Assembly: GCF_020829645.1 (NCBI RefSeq)
Contig: NZ_JAIVFS010000020.1
Coordinates: 1-64,000 of the forward strand
From: Nostoc mirabile CHAB5784
Lineage (GTDB): Bacteria; Cyanobacteriota; Cyanobacteriia; Cyanobacteriales; Nostocaceae
Length of the DNA: 64,000 bases
Direction of reading: 5' to 3'
The notes under the pieces were generated by a model that had not been told where the DNA came from, ran no database searches, and saw only the letters and a list, made by a program, of their open reading frames with translations. Of the stretch, positions 44,601 through 52,481 are shown piece after piece (position 1 is the stretch's first letter; each line of letters starts with the position of its first letter). The position numbers and the translations under genes are program-made.

Positions 44601-45975
44601 CGGTAGCAACGGCTTCGCGATCAATGGGAATGGCGTAGGCATCTCAGTTAGCAGTGCTGGAGACATCAACAGTGACGGCTTCGACGACGTGATTATTGGA
44701 GCACCAGATGCCTCCGGCAACGACAACCGAGCTACTGGGGAAAGCTATGTAGTGTTTGGCAGCAGCAGTGGCTTTGGAGCTAGCTTTGACCTCTCGTCCC
44801 TGGATGGCAGCAACGGCTTTGTGATCAACGGCATTGATGTACGTGACTTCTCAGGGCGCTCCGTTAGCAATGCCGGAGACTTCAACGGTGATGGCTCCGA
44901 TGACTTGATTATTGGGGCACCAAGTCGAGGCCCCTACGGCCCATTTAAAAAGGGAGAAAGCTACGTCATCTACGGCTTTGCGAATACAGCTAGCACCCAA
45001 GAAGATACCGCCGTTAACATCCTTGCCAGCACCATTCTCAAGGGATATTCAGACATTGATGGCGATACCCTAAATATCAGTGGCTTCACCAACCCTGCCA
45101 ACGGCACACTCACCTTCAACGACAATGGTACTGTTGGCAATGCCAGTGATGACTACTTCATCTACACCCCCAACGCCAACTACAACGGCGCTGACAGTTT
45201 CAGCTACACTGTCACTGACGGTAATGGCGGCACCATTGCTGGTACTTTTAAGCTGAACGTTAAGCCAGTTAATGACGCACCAGTTGCTGTCAATGATACT
45301 GCTACCGCTGCCAAAAATACTGCCTTTTCTATTCAAGCAAATACCCTGCTGGCTAACGATCGCGATATCGATAGCACCAACCTGACGATAACTGGTGTCA
45401 GCGCTACAACCAACGGTACTGCGGTGCTGAAAAATAACGGCACTGCTAACAACTCGGCAGATGACTTCATCGTGTTTACCCCAACTTGCGGGTTTAGTGG
45501 TGCGGCTAGCTTCAACTACACCATTAGCGATGGTCAACTTACCAGCACTGCAAAGGTTACTGTACAAGTAGGCGATCGCCTTTTTAGTGGCAACGGCAAC
45601 GACCATCTCAACGGCACTCCTGGAAATGACTTCCTTAGTGGCGGTAATGGCAAAGACTCTTTTAGTGGCGGTAATGGTAATGATACCCTTGTTGGTGGTA
45701 ATGGTAACGATAGGTTGTCTGGTGGTTTTGGTAGCGATATCCTCACGGGTGGCAATGGTCAGGATAAATTTATCTTTGCCCCTGGAGAAGGTACTGATAC
45801 TATTACCGACTTCTGCAAGTACACAGACTTGATTGGCTTGTCTGGTGGTTTGACCTTCAAGCAATTAAGTTTCTCTAGTAACAACATCATCGTCACTGCC
45901 ACTAATGAAATTTTGGCAACGCTGACTGGTATTAATACCACGACGTTGACTGCCACTAATTTCACTATCGTCTAG
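41629..45975 (+). CDS. Giant FG-GAP propeller / cadherin-like / RTX adhesin-like protein
   Basis: This 1448-residue, acidic, cysteine-poor protein has four regions: seven FG-GAP repeats (about residues 6-493), a cadherin-like (tandem-95) domain (about 498-612), seven more FG-GAP repeats (about 615-1119), two further cadherin-like domains (about 1120-1313) and a C-terminal RTX block (GGNGNDTLVGGNGNDRL, about 1314-1448). Each FG-GAP blade carries DFNGDGFDDLIIG, an EF-hand-like calcium loop. Two sets of seven should form two integrin-type propellers. Blades 3-6 are almost identical at 216-base spacing. No signal peptide: type I secretion and calcium-dependent adhesion are likely. Confidence 0.9.
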   Translation: MASNPAVFNLSDLNGNNGFAIVGSFLGVPDSSAGDFNGDGIDDLIIGASNDKGGAAKYDVVFGSSSGFGASFNLSDLNGNNGFAIFGSFFFSNSSSSAGDINGDGVDDLIIGARYASPNGKYYAGESYVVFGNSSGFGASLNLFDLNGSNGFVINGIDKDDRSGYSVSSAGDFNGDGFDDLIIGAPRADLKGQLNAGESYVVFGSSSGFGASFNLSDLNGSNGFIINGIDQDDRSGDSISSAGDFNGDGFDDLIIGASNASPNGKFRAGESYLVFGNSSGFGASLNLFDLNGSNGFIINGIDQDDFSGDSISSAGDFNGDGFDDLIIGASNADPNGKSRAGESYVVFGNSSGFRGSLNLSDLNGSNGFIINGIDQDDFSGDSISSAGDFNGDGFDDLIIGARYADPNGQLDAGESYVVFGSSSGFGASFNLSDLNGSNGFIINGIDKDDLSGYAVSSAGDFNGDGFDDLSVGASSSRNVQTSQERYFIYGFATTTAPNQPPVAVSDTAITNEATAVNISVLANDSDPDSNPLTVTNVNGSSVTVGTPITLSSGALLTLNADGTFTYNPNGRFETLGVGETGSDSFTYTISDGSFTSTASVNLTINGVNDAPRIVSDFNLSDLNGSNGFLLKNIINQFPAYDRLGSSVSNAGDINGDGFDDLIIGAQDASDNDDKFRAGQSYVVFGSSSGFGASFDFSSLDGSNGFVINGTDGGDYSGYSVSNAGDINGDGFDDLIIGAPGAGPNGKSRAGESYVVFGKSSGFGASLNLSSLDGSNGFVINGIDTGDFSGWSVSNAGDINGDGFDDLIIGAPRGEPNGKSRAGESYVVFGSSSGFGASLNLSSLNGSNGFVINGIDTGDFSGDFVSNAGDINGDGFNDLIIGARSASPNGKFRAGESYVVFGKSSGFGASLNLSSLNGSNGFVINGINQYDSLGSSVSSAGDFNGDSIDDLIIGASGSRYINDVDIGPSANIYVVFGKSSAFGSVLNLSSLDGSNGFAINGNGVGISVSSAGDINSDGFDDVIIGAPDASGNDNRATGESYVVFGSSSGFGASFDLSSLDGSNGFVINGIDVRDFSGRSVSNAGDFNGDGSDDLIIGAPSRGPYGPFKKGESYVIYGFANTASTQEDTAVNILASTILKGYSDIDGDTLNISGFTNPANGTLTFNDNGTVGNASDDYFIYTPNANYNGADSFSYTVTDGNGGTIAGTFKLNVKPVNDAPVAVNDTATAAKNTAFSIQANTLLANDRDIDSTNLTITGVSATTNGTAVLKNNGTANNSADDFIVFTPTCGFSGAASFNYTISDGQLTSTAKVTVQVGDRLFSGNGNDHLNGTPGNDFLSGGNGKDSFSGGNGNDTLVGGNGNDRLSGGFGSDILTGGNGQDKFIFAPGEGTDTITDFCKYTDLIGLSGGLTFKQLSFSSNNIIVTATNEILATLTGINTTTLTATNFTIV

Positions 45976-46136
45976 AATATGGTTTTGCCCACACACGGCG
46001 GTTTCTTTTCGTAGATAATGCAACTTTTAGAGAAGCAAAATTGCACTTTCGCTTTGTTAACGCCTCTCTACATTCAATCTCAAGTAAATTCGACTTTTTA
46101 TTTTCGCAAAAATCAATGTTAAAGCAAAACGGAAAC

Positions 46137-46373
46137 ATGAGAATAAAAATCTTCAGAAGCATCTTTGCTGCTGTCAATTTAGCGCTAATTTCTGGAGGAT
46201 TAGTTAGTTGTGTTGAAGTACCGCAGCCACTTGCTCCAACTGAGCAACAAAAACCAGTCCTACAACCTAACCAACAGCCTAACCAGACAAACCAGAACGA
46301 CGAAGATGATGACGACAAAAATGGCGACGACAAAAATGACGATCGCAAGGATGATAAAGACGATAACGACTAA
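46137..46373 (+). CDS. Small lipoprotein with acidic tail
   Basis: This 78-residue protein starts MRIKIFRSIFAAVNLALISGG, followed by the lipobox LVSC (Cys24 by count), so lipid attachment at the membrane is predicted. The mature part is a short proline/glutamine spacer (PNQQPNQTNQN) and then a low-complexity Asp/Lys/Asn tail (DEDDDDKNGDDKNDD). The upstream in-frame ATG is rejected because it destroys the signal. The acidic tail may bind divalent cations. No family is recognised. Confidence 0.65.
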   Translation: MRIKIFRSIFAAVNLALISGGLVSCVEVPQPLAPTEQQKPVLQPNQQPNQTNQNDEDDDDKNGDDKNDDRKDDKDDND

Positions 46374-46420
46374 ATAAAGGCAAAGCTATAACCTTTATCC
46401 TTCTCTTTGAGTTTCCATTT

Positions 46421-47803
46421 ATGCTGATCCAACAAACTTTTACTTCCCTAATTGATACTTTACGCCTCCGTAGGCAACAATTAGCTAACCTCATTGATTT
46501 TCCAGCAATTCTCTGGTCAGGTAGCAACAGTCCACGCAACTTCCCTGCAAATCCCTTTCCGTTTCGCGCTAGCAGTCATTTCCTCTATTTTGCCGGACTA
46601 CCATTATCAAAGGCGGCAATTCGTTTAGAAGCGGGCAAACTAGAACTATTTATAGACGATCCATCACCCAGTAGCGCCCTTTGGCATGGAGAAATGCCAA
46701 CGCGCCAGGAAATAGCTCAGAAAATTGGGGCGGATGTGGCTCGACCAATGGCAGAATTAGAGTCTTGGGTAGAAGATGCCGCCACACTTGCTGTACAAGA
46801 TGCAGCTACTTGGACGCAACAATCGCAGCTATTAAATAGATGGGTTTTACCACAAAGTCCTCCCCAAGGAATTGACTTGGAGTTAGCTAAGGCGATCGTT
46901 ACCCTACGCCTCACTCATGATGAAGCTGCATTAACCCAGTTGCGAAAAGCTGCTGCTGTCACTGTTGAGGCGCACAAAGCTGGTATGGCAATAACACCTA
47001 AAGCCAAGCTAGAAGCAGAAGTTCGTGCAGCGATGGAAGGGGTAATTATTGCTCATAATATGACTACCTCTTACAACAGTATTGTCACCGTTCACGGTGA
47101 AGTTTTGCATAACGAACAGTATCACCATCCTCTACAACCAGGTAACTTATTACTTGCCGATGTTGGCGCTGAAACTGAGATGGGTTGGGCTGGTGATGTC
47201 ACTCGCACATGGCCAGTTTCTGGTAAGTTTTCATCTACCCAGAGAGATATTTATAATGTCGTACTTGCAGCCCATGATGCTTGTATTGCCAAAATACACC
47301 CTGGTGCAGAGTATGGGGACATTCATTTGTTAGCTGCTACGGTTATAGCTGAAGGTTTAGTAGAGTTAGGCATTTTACAAGGAAATCCCCAAGATTTAGT
47401 AGAGATGGATGCCCACGCGCTGTTTTTCCCTCATGGTATCGGTCATCTACTGGGTTTAGATGTTCATGATATGGAAGATTTGGGTGATTTAGCAGGGTAT
47501 GAAGAGGGACGTTCTAGGAGCGATCGCTTTGGCTTAGGCTACCTGCGTTTAAATCGTCCTTTGCGTCCAGGAATGCTAGTCACAATTGAACCTGGGTTTT
47601 ATCAAGTGCCAGCAATTTTAAATGATGCGAATGTCCGCTCAAAATATCAGAATGTAGTGAATTGGCAGCGTTTATCTGAATTTGCCGATGTGCGCGGAAT
47701 CCGCATCGAAGATGATGTTTTAGTTACCGCAGAAGGTAGCGAAGTTTTAACAGCCGCATTACCAAATGATGCCGATACTATAGAAAATTTAGTAGGTTGT
47801 TAA
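46421..47803 (+). CDS. pepP: Xaa-Pro aminopeptidase (M24B family)
   Basis: This 460-residue enzyme removes N-terminal residues preceding proline, using a two-metal pita-bread fold. The C-terminal domain shows the metal ligands: DVGAETEMGWAGDVTRTW (two Asp), HGIGHLLGLDVHD (His), TIEPGFY (Glu) and RGIRIEDDVLV (Glu). The N-terminal domain (about 1-165) has the usual LWSGSNSPRN and FRASSHFLYFAG region. Length and motifs match bacterial PepP. It starts 48 bases after the small lipoprotein gene. Confidence 0.92.
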   Translation: MLIQQTFTSLIDTLRLRRQQLANLIDFPAILWSGSNSPRNFPANPFPFRASSHFLYFAGLPLSKAAIRLEAGKLELFIDDPSPSSALWHGEMPTRQEIAQKIGADVARPMAELESWVEDAATLAVQDAATWTQQSQLLNRWVLPQSPPQGIDLELAKAIVTLRLTHDEAALTQLRKAAAVTVEAHKAGMAITPKAKLEAEVRAAMEGVIIAHNMTTSYNSIVTVHGEVLHNEQYHHPLQPGNLLLADVGAETEMGWAGDVTRTWPVSGKFSSTQRDIYNVVLAAHDACIAKIHPGAEYGDIHLLAATVIAEGLVELGILQGNPQDLVEMDAHALFFPHGIGHLLGLDVHDMEDLGDLAGYEEGRSRSDRFGLGYLRLNRPLRPGMLVTIEPGFYQVPAILNDANVRSKYQNVVNWQRLSEFADVRGIRIEDDVLVTAEGSEVLTAALPNDADTIENLVGC

Positions 47804-47856
47804 TCTGTGCATCATGCCTTGCTAATTGATAGCGTAAAAGCATAGGATGTTAACTT

Positions 47857-48342
47857 ATGATCACAAAACCTATAAAATTACTACTCAACGGAGTTATTGT
47901 CAGCTTAGGACTATTACCATTATTAGCTCAAGCACAGCAGCCGATTTCTGATACCCAAGTTGCGGCGATGGTAGAGGCATTGCGACAAGCTGCACCGCAG
48001 ACAAAAAATCCCAACGATGGACTTTACAGCCAATGGCAAGTTAAACCAGAAACCCTCAAAGGCTGGTCAAGAACTTGTCTCAAACGAGAACTGACACCGA
48101 CGCAGTTTGAAAACAGCCCTGCGATCGCCCGCCAAGTTGTATCCTGTATCACGCGCCGTGAGCTAACCAATCAGTTCCGTGCTACCAACAATAATGAGAT
48201 TGCATCTGTGCGTGGCGCAGCTTGTTGGTGGATGACTGGTAGCTATACAGGCTGCAACAAAGGTTTCACTGCTGAGTATGTACAAAAAGTTGTCCGCTTT
48301 TATCAACAACAGCTCTCAAAACCAGCAGCAACTCAATCATAA
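47857..48342 (+). CDS. Secreted conserved hypothetical protein
   Basis: This 161-residue protein has a clear signal peptide (KPIKLLLNGVIVSLGLLPLLAQA, cleavage after AQA at about residue 26). The mature protein has several cysteines (TCLKREL, VSCITRREL, AACWWMTG, GCNKGF), likely forming disulfides. The pattern YSQWQVKPETLKGWSRTC seems conserved. It is probably periplasmic. It follows pepP by 53 bases on the same strand and may share its transcript. Function unknown. Confidence 0.7.
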   Translation: MITKPIKLLLNGVIVSLGLLPLLAQAQQPISDTQVAAMVEALRQAAPQTKNPNDGLYSQWQVKPETLKGWSRTCLKRELTPTQFENSPAIARQVVSCITRRELTNQFRATNNNEIASVRGAACWWMTGSYTGCNKGFTAEYVQKVVRFYQQQLSKPAATQS

Positions 48343-48528
48343 AAGGGTGATTACAGCAATTTTTAATAAAAATAATTCAGGAGCCAGGAGCCAGAATCCT
48401 GAATTCTGAGTTCTGAATTCTACTGTATGTATGATCCCATAATATTGGCAATCTAGTTCATACTGTCTGTGATCTGAAAAATCAAGAAGGGAATACTAAA
48501 AGGAGGTATTTCATTTTCTCTATACTTT
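48343..48528. other. Intergenic with misplaced ribosome binding motif
   Basis: A gaattctgagttctgaattct repeat lies near 48401-48421. A perfect aaaggaggt (48499-48507) stands 22 bases before the kinase ATG at 48529, which is too far for normal initiation. No other in-frame ATG or GTG is closer, so the motif may be fortuitous. Confidence 0.45.
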
Positions 48529-51500
48529 ATGACAACAAACAGTTATGAGTCGAACCTATTAGACCTGCAAGATTGCCACAAACAGCTACAGCTAACGGTT
48601 CAGTACCAAAAAATCTTGGGGAGAATTCTGGCTAAGATTCGCTCATCTGTAAACCTAGAATCTTTATGCTCGACTTCTTGTCAAGATATTTGTCGGCAAT
48701 TGAAGATTGAGCGAGTTGGAATTTATCGCTTCAACCCAGACTGGAGCGGTAGTTTCATCAATCATTTTGGCTTTGCAGAACCTCCTTGGGATAGACTTAC
48801 CGCCTTTGGGCAGGGCTTAGTGTGGGAAGATTCACATTTGCAAGAAACTCAGGGAGGGCGATATCGCAAAAATGAGCCATTTGCCGTGGCTGACATTTAT
48901 GATGCAGGACATTCTCGGTGTCATATTGAGGTACTAGAACAGTTTCAAATTCGGGCCTATGCGATCGCGCCTATTTTCATTGGTGCAAAACTATGGGGAA
49001 TGCTTGCAGCATATCAACACTCCACTCCTAGACAATGGCATCCTAACGAAGTTGAATTTTTAATGCAAGCTGCAAGCCATCTCGGTGTGGCAATGCAGCA
49101 GGCAGAAAACCTAGAACAAACCAAACAACGCACAGCAGAACTGCAAGATGCAATTGCGCGGCAACGCGCCTTGACGGAAGTGGTAGGGAATATTCGTTCG
49201 TCTGTGAACACCGAAATTATTCTGAATACCGCCTGTCAGGAACTTTGCAAACTCTTAAAGCTAGAGCGAGCGGCGGTTTATCGCTTCAATGAAGACTGGA
49301 GCGGTGAATTTGTTAGCCAATTCGGTATGGTAGAGGCGCAGTGGGAGCGAATCAATCCATTTGGCAGAAATCTCGTTTGGGAAGATACCCACCTCCAAGA
49401 GACAAAAGGCGGGCGCTACCGCAATAACGAAAGTTTTACCGTAAACGACATTTATCAAGTTAGTCACTCGCGTTGTCACATTGACATTCTAGAGCAATTC
49501 AAGATTCGGGCGTATATGTTAGCGCCCATCTTCATTGGACCAAAACTGTGGGGACTGATATCGGCGTATCAACACTCTGGGCCACGGCAATGGGCAAATT
49601 ACGAAGTTGAGTTCCTCGGACAGGTAGGGGCACAATTAGGGGTTGCAATTCAGCAAGCCGAGAATTTAACTCAGTCAAAACAACAGGCGATCGCCTTACA
49701 AGATGCGATCGCTCGGCAACGAACACTAACTGAAGTTGTCGGGAAAATTCGCTCCTCCCTGGATATTGACTTAATCCTGAAAACTACTTGCCAGGAAGTG
49801 TGTAAATTGCTGCGAGTTGAGCGGGTCGGCGTTTATCGCTTTAATCCAGACTGGAGTGGTGAATTCGTCAGTCATTTCGGCATGGTTGAGGCACAGTGGG
49901 ACAGCATCAATCCTTTTGGCAAAAATCTCGTTTGGGAAGATACCCACCTTCAAGAAACCAAAGGCGGACGCTACCGCAACAACGAAAATTTTGCTGTAAA
50001 TGACATCTACCAAGCCGGACACTCACGTTGTCACCTAGATATTTTGGAGCAGTTCAAGATTCGCGCCTATGCCTTGACCCCAATTTTTGTAGGACGGAAT
50101 CTGTGGGGATTGCTGGCTGCCTATCAACATTCTGCACCGCGCCAGTGGGATAGTGTGGAAGTGGAATTTTTGGGACAGGTTGCCAGTCAACTCGGAGTGG
50201 CGCTGCAAAGTTCTCAAATGGTGACCCAAATCCAAACTCGCGCTGATGAACTACACAAATCGGCTGAACAGCGCCGGATTTTATTTGATTTGGTCGTCAA
50301 AATTCGGGAATCGTTGGATTTAGAGACGATCCTTAATACCACAGTACAGGAAGTGCGGCGATCGCTGAGTACAGATAGAGTCGGCATCTTTCGCTTTGAT
50401 CCTAATGTCGGTTTTTGCAGTGGTGAATTTATTGCTGAAGATGTGTTACCCAAGTTCGATTCTGCCCTCGCCGTAAAGGTGCAAGACTATTGCTTCGGTG
50501 ACCAATACGCACCGCAATATCGCCAAGGGCAAGTGCAAGTGATGTCTGATGTCAACAGCGTTGGCTCCAAAGTACCTCATCTTGATGTGATTGAGCGATT
50601 CCAAGTCAAAGCACAGATTATTGTGCCGTTGATGGAAGGTGATGAACTGTGGGGGTTATTGTGCATTCATCAATGTACCCATACACGTAATTGGGAAGAG
50701 GCTGAATTGGAATTTGTCACCCAAGTGGCGGCTCAACTCAGTGTAGCGCTGCGTCAAGCCAACTTGTTTCAACAATCCAGTTTGTTGGGTCAAACTCGTG
50801 AAGAAGCGAATCAACTCGCCCAGACACTGAATGAGCTGCGTACAGCCCAAATGCAAATTATCCACGCTGAAAAAATGGCCAGCTTGGGTCAACTGGTGGC
50901 GGGAGTTGCCCATGAAATTAATAACCCGATTAATTTCATTCATGGCAACTTGGAACACGCCCACCAATATACGCAAGAATTACTTCGTTATGTAGAGCTT
51001 TTTTGGCATCATTATCCCGATGCCGCACCAGAGATCCAAGAGTTTTTTAATAAAGCTGAAATAGAGTATTTATTCGAGGACTTACCTAAATTATTTCAGT
51101 CTATGCAGGTCGGTACTGAAAGGATTTGCGAAATTGTCACCTCTTTGCGGAACTTCTCACGCCTAGATGAAGCTGACTTCAAGCCAGCAAATATTCACGA
51201 AGGCATCGACAGTACATTGATGATTTTGCAAAACCGCTTAAAGCCCTCAGCCGATAGCCTCACCATTCATGTGAGCAAAGATTATGGTACTTTACCTCTA
51301 ATAGAATGCTATCCCGGTCAGTTGAATCAGGTATTTATGAATTTGCTGTCCAATGCCATTGATGCTCTAGAAGAACGAACCACGCAGGAATCTTCTGAAG
51401 CGATGCCAAAGGCGGGCTACGCCAACGCAAAAAACCCCAGCAAAATCCTAATTTCTACCTCCCTGCTCAATAAAGATTGGATTGTAATTCGCATCGCCGA

Positions 51501-51750
51501 CAACGGACTCGGCATAGATGAAAAAGTCCTTTCTCGACTGTTCGATCCATTTTTTACTACCAAGGTTGTCGGTAAAGGTACAGGACTGGGATTATCTATC
51601 AGCTATCAAATAGTCACAGAAAAACACAACGGCAAGATATACTGCCAATCTGAACTTGGCAAAGGTACAGAGTTTGTGGTTGAGTTGCCGATTCGTCAGG
51701 TAACAGCTACAAAATCAGTAGCTAAAATCAAGGTGTTAGACCAGAAATAA
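48529..51750 (+). CDS. Cyanobacteriochrome-type histidine kinase with four GAF domains
   Basis: This 1073-residue sensor has GAF1 (about 28-190), GAF2 (213-375), GAF3 (398-560) and GAF4 (583-742), then a coiled coil, HisKA with VAGVAHEINNP (His795) and a HATPase (N942, DNGLGI, GKGTGLGLS). GAF1-3 each have a Trp-Glu-Asp at 99-101, 284-286 and 469-471 and a Cys-His at 131-132, 316-317 and 501-502, exactly 185 residues apart, the pattern of red/green-type cyanobacteriochromes. GAF4 lacks this Cys but has DYCF at 653-656. No response regulator is adjacent. Residues near 957-967 come from a repeat insertion. Confidence 0.88.
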   Translation: MTTNSYESNLLDLQDCHKQLQLTVQYQKILGRILAKIRSSVNLESLCSTSCQDICRQLKIERVGIYRFNPDWSGSFINHFGFAEPPWDRLTAFGQGLVWEDSHLQETQGGRYRKNEPFAVADIYDAGHSRCHIEVLEQFQIRAYAIAPIFIGAKLWGMLAAYQHSTPRQWHPNEVEFLMQAASHLGVAMQQAENLEQTKQRTAELQDAIARQRALTEVVGNIRSSVNTEIILNTACQELCKLLKLERAAVYRFNEDWSGEFVSQFGMVEAQWERINPFGRNLVWEDTHLQETKGGRYRNNESFTVNDIYQVSHSRCHIDILEQFKIRAYMLAPIFIGPKLWGLISAYQHSGPRQWANYEVEFLGQVGAQLGVAIQQAENLTQSKQQAIALQDAIARQRTLTEVVGKIRSSLDIDLILKTTCQEVCKLLRVERVGVYRFNPDWSGEFVSHFGMVEAQWDSINPFGKNLVWEDTHLQETKGGRYRNNENFAVNDIYQAGHSRCHLDILEQFKIRAYALTPIFVGRNLWGLLAAYQHSAPRQWDSVEVEFLGQVASQLGVALQSSQMVTQIQTRADELHKSAEQRRILFDLVVKIRESLDLETILNTTVQEVRRSLSTDRVGIFRFDPNVGFCSGEFIAEDVLPKFDSALAVKVQDYCFGDQYAPQYRQGQVQVMSDVNSVGSKVPHLDVIERFQVKAQIIVPLMEGDELWGLLCIHQCTHTRNWEEAELEFVTQVAAQLSVALRQANLFQQSSLLGQTREEANQLAQTLNELRTAQMQIIHAEKMASLGQLVAGVAHEINNPINFIHGNLEHAHQYTQELLRYVELFWHHYPDAAPEIQEFFNKAEIEYLFEDLPKLFQSMQVGTERICEIVTSLRNFSRLDEADFKPANIHEGIDSTLMILQNRLKPSADSLTIHVSKDYGTLPLIECYPGQLNQVFMNLLSNAIDALEERTTQESSEAMPKAGYANAKNPSKILISTSLLNKDWIVIRIADNGLGIDEKVLSRLFDPFFTTKVVGKGTGLGLSISYQIVTEKHNGKIYCQSELGKGTEFVVELPIRQVTATKSVAKIKVLDQK
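51397..51429. repeat. Dispersed repeat in frame in the kinase ATPase domain
   Basis: The tract reading gcgatgccaaaggcgggcta then cgccaacgc encodes EAMPKAGYANA between residues 957 and 967, a loop that is variable in this family. It resembles the 'gcgatg...cgggctacgc' repeats common in Nostoc genomes. Confidence 0.6.
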
Positions 51751-51880
51751 GCAAGGAAGCAAAGTGATGATTTTTTACCCGTTCACGGGAAAAATTATCA
51801 CTTTTTTACTCAGCACTCACTACTGTTTTGGTGACGACAGTATTACATAATTGTTTTACCTTTTCAGTAACCCAATCAAC
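51751..51880. other. Intergenic after the kinase
   Basis: A short gcgtgaacggg / cccgttcacggg type palindrome near 51778-51790 may aid termination. No gene. Confidence 0.35.
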
Positions 51881-52101
51881 CAATACGTTTGGGTTAAGGC
51901 TAAAACTCTTTATCAAAGTCAAATTTTTAACGTAGACGCAAAGCGGTGAAGCAGCGCGGTCTTCTCCCAAGGGGAGACGCCAAGGGCGATGGGGGTTTCC
52001 CCCATGAGCGACTGCACCAAGCCGGAGGGCTTGCCGCAGGCTACCGCAGAGGCGCAGAGGAAGCAGAGAGAAGAGAAAAAATGCTTAACCCAAGCGTATT
52101 G
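51881..52101. mobile_element. MITE, family A copy 2, 11-bp target duplication
   Basis: Ends caatacgtttgggttaag (51881-51898) and cttaacccaagcgtattg (52084-52101) are inverted with one mismatch. The exact direct repeat acccaatcaac flanks it (51870-51880 and 52102-52112). The interior is purine-rich (gcgcagaggaagcagagagaag) and includes a 'gggggtttccccc' palindrome. It is non-coding. Confidence 0.88.
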
Positions 52102-52481
52102 ACCCAATCAACACGATCTTTACGCCAAAACCTTTCGCCTTCCACTACCTAGGTTGGGACTTAGGGACAGCCAAACTGCTCGTATTCTGCTAAAGCTGCC
52201 ACTGCTGCAAGTTTTAGCTGCTTCCCCGTGGATTAACTCAAGAATGCGATCGCCATTCAGTCGAACATTACTATGTGATGTTGGTTCTCGCTGTACAATA
52301 GCCCTTCTTGCCCTCATTGTACTTTAAGCTCAATCTTCTATAAAGGTAGGTATCTGGTTGCTACAGTCGGGGTGAAAAATACTAAGCTGGTAAATAGCAC
52401 GTTAAAACTTTAGCGGAAATTCAGAATCGCATTCATCGGCGGTTTAGAGTTCCCCATTGGCGAACTACCTGTAATTACATT
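52102..52481. other. Upstream region of ffh
   Basis: No gene is recognised. The ffh start lacks a strong ribosome binding site within 15 bases. Confidence 0.35.
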
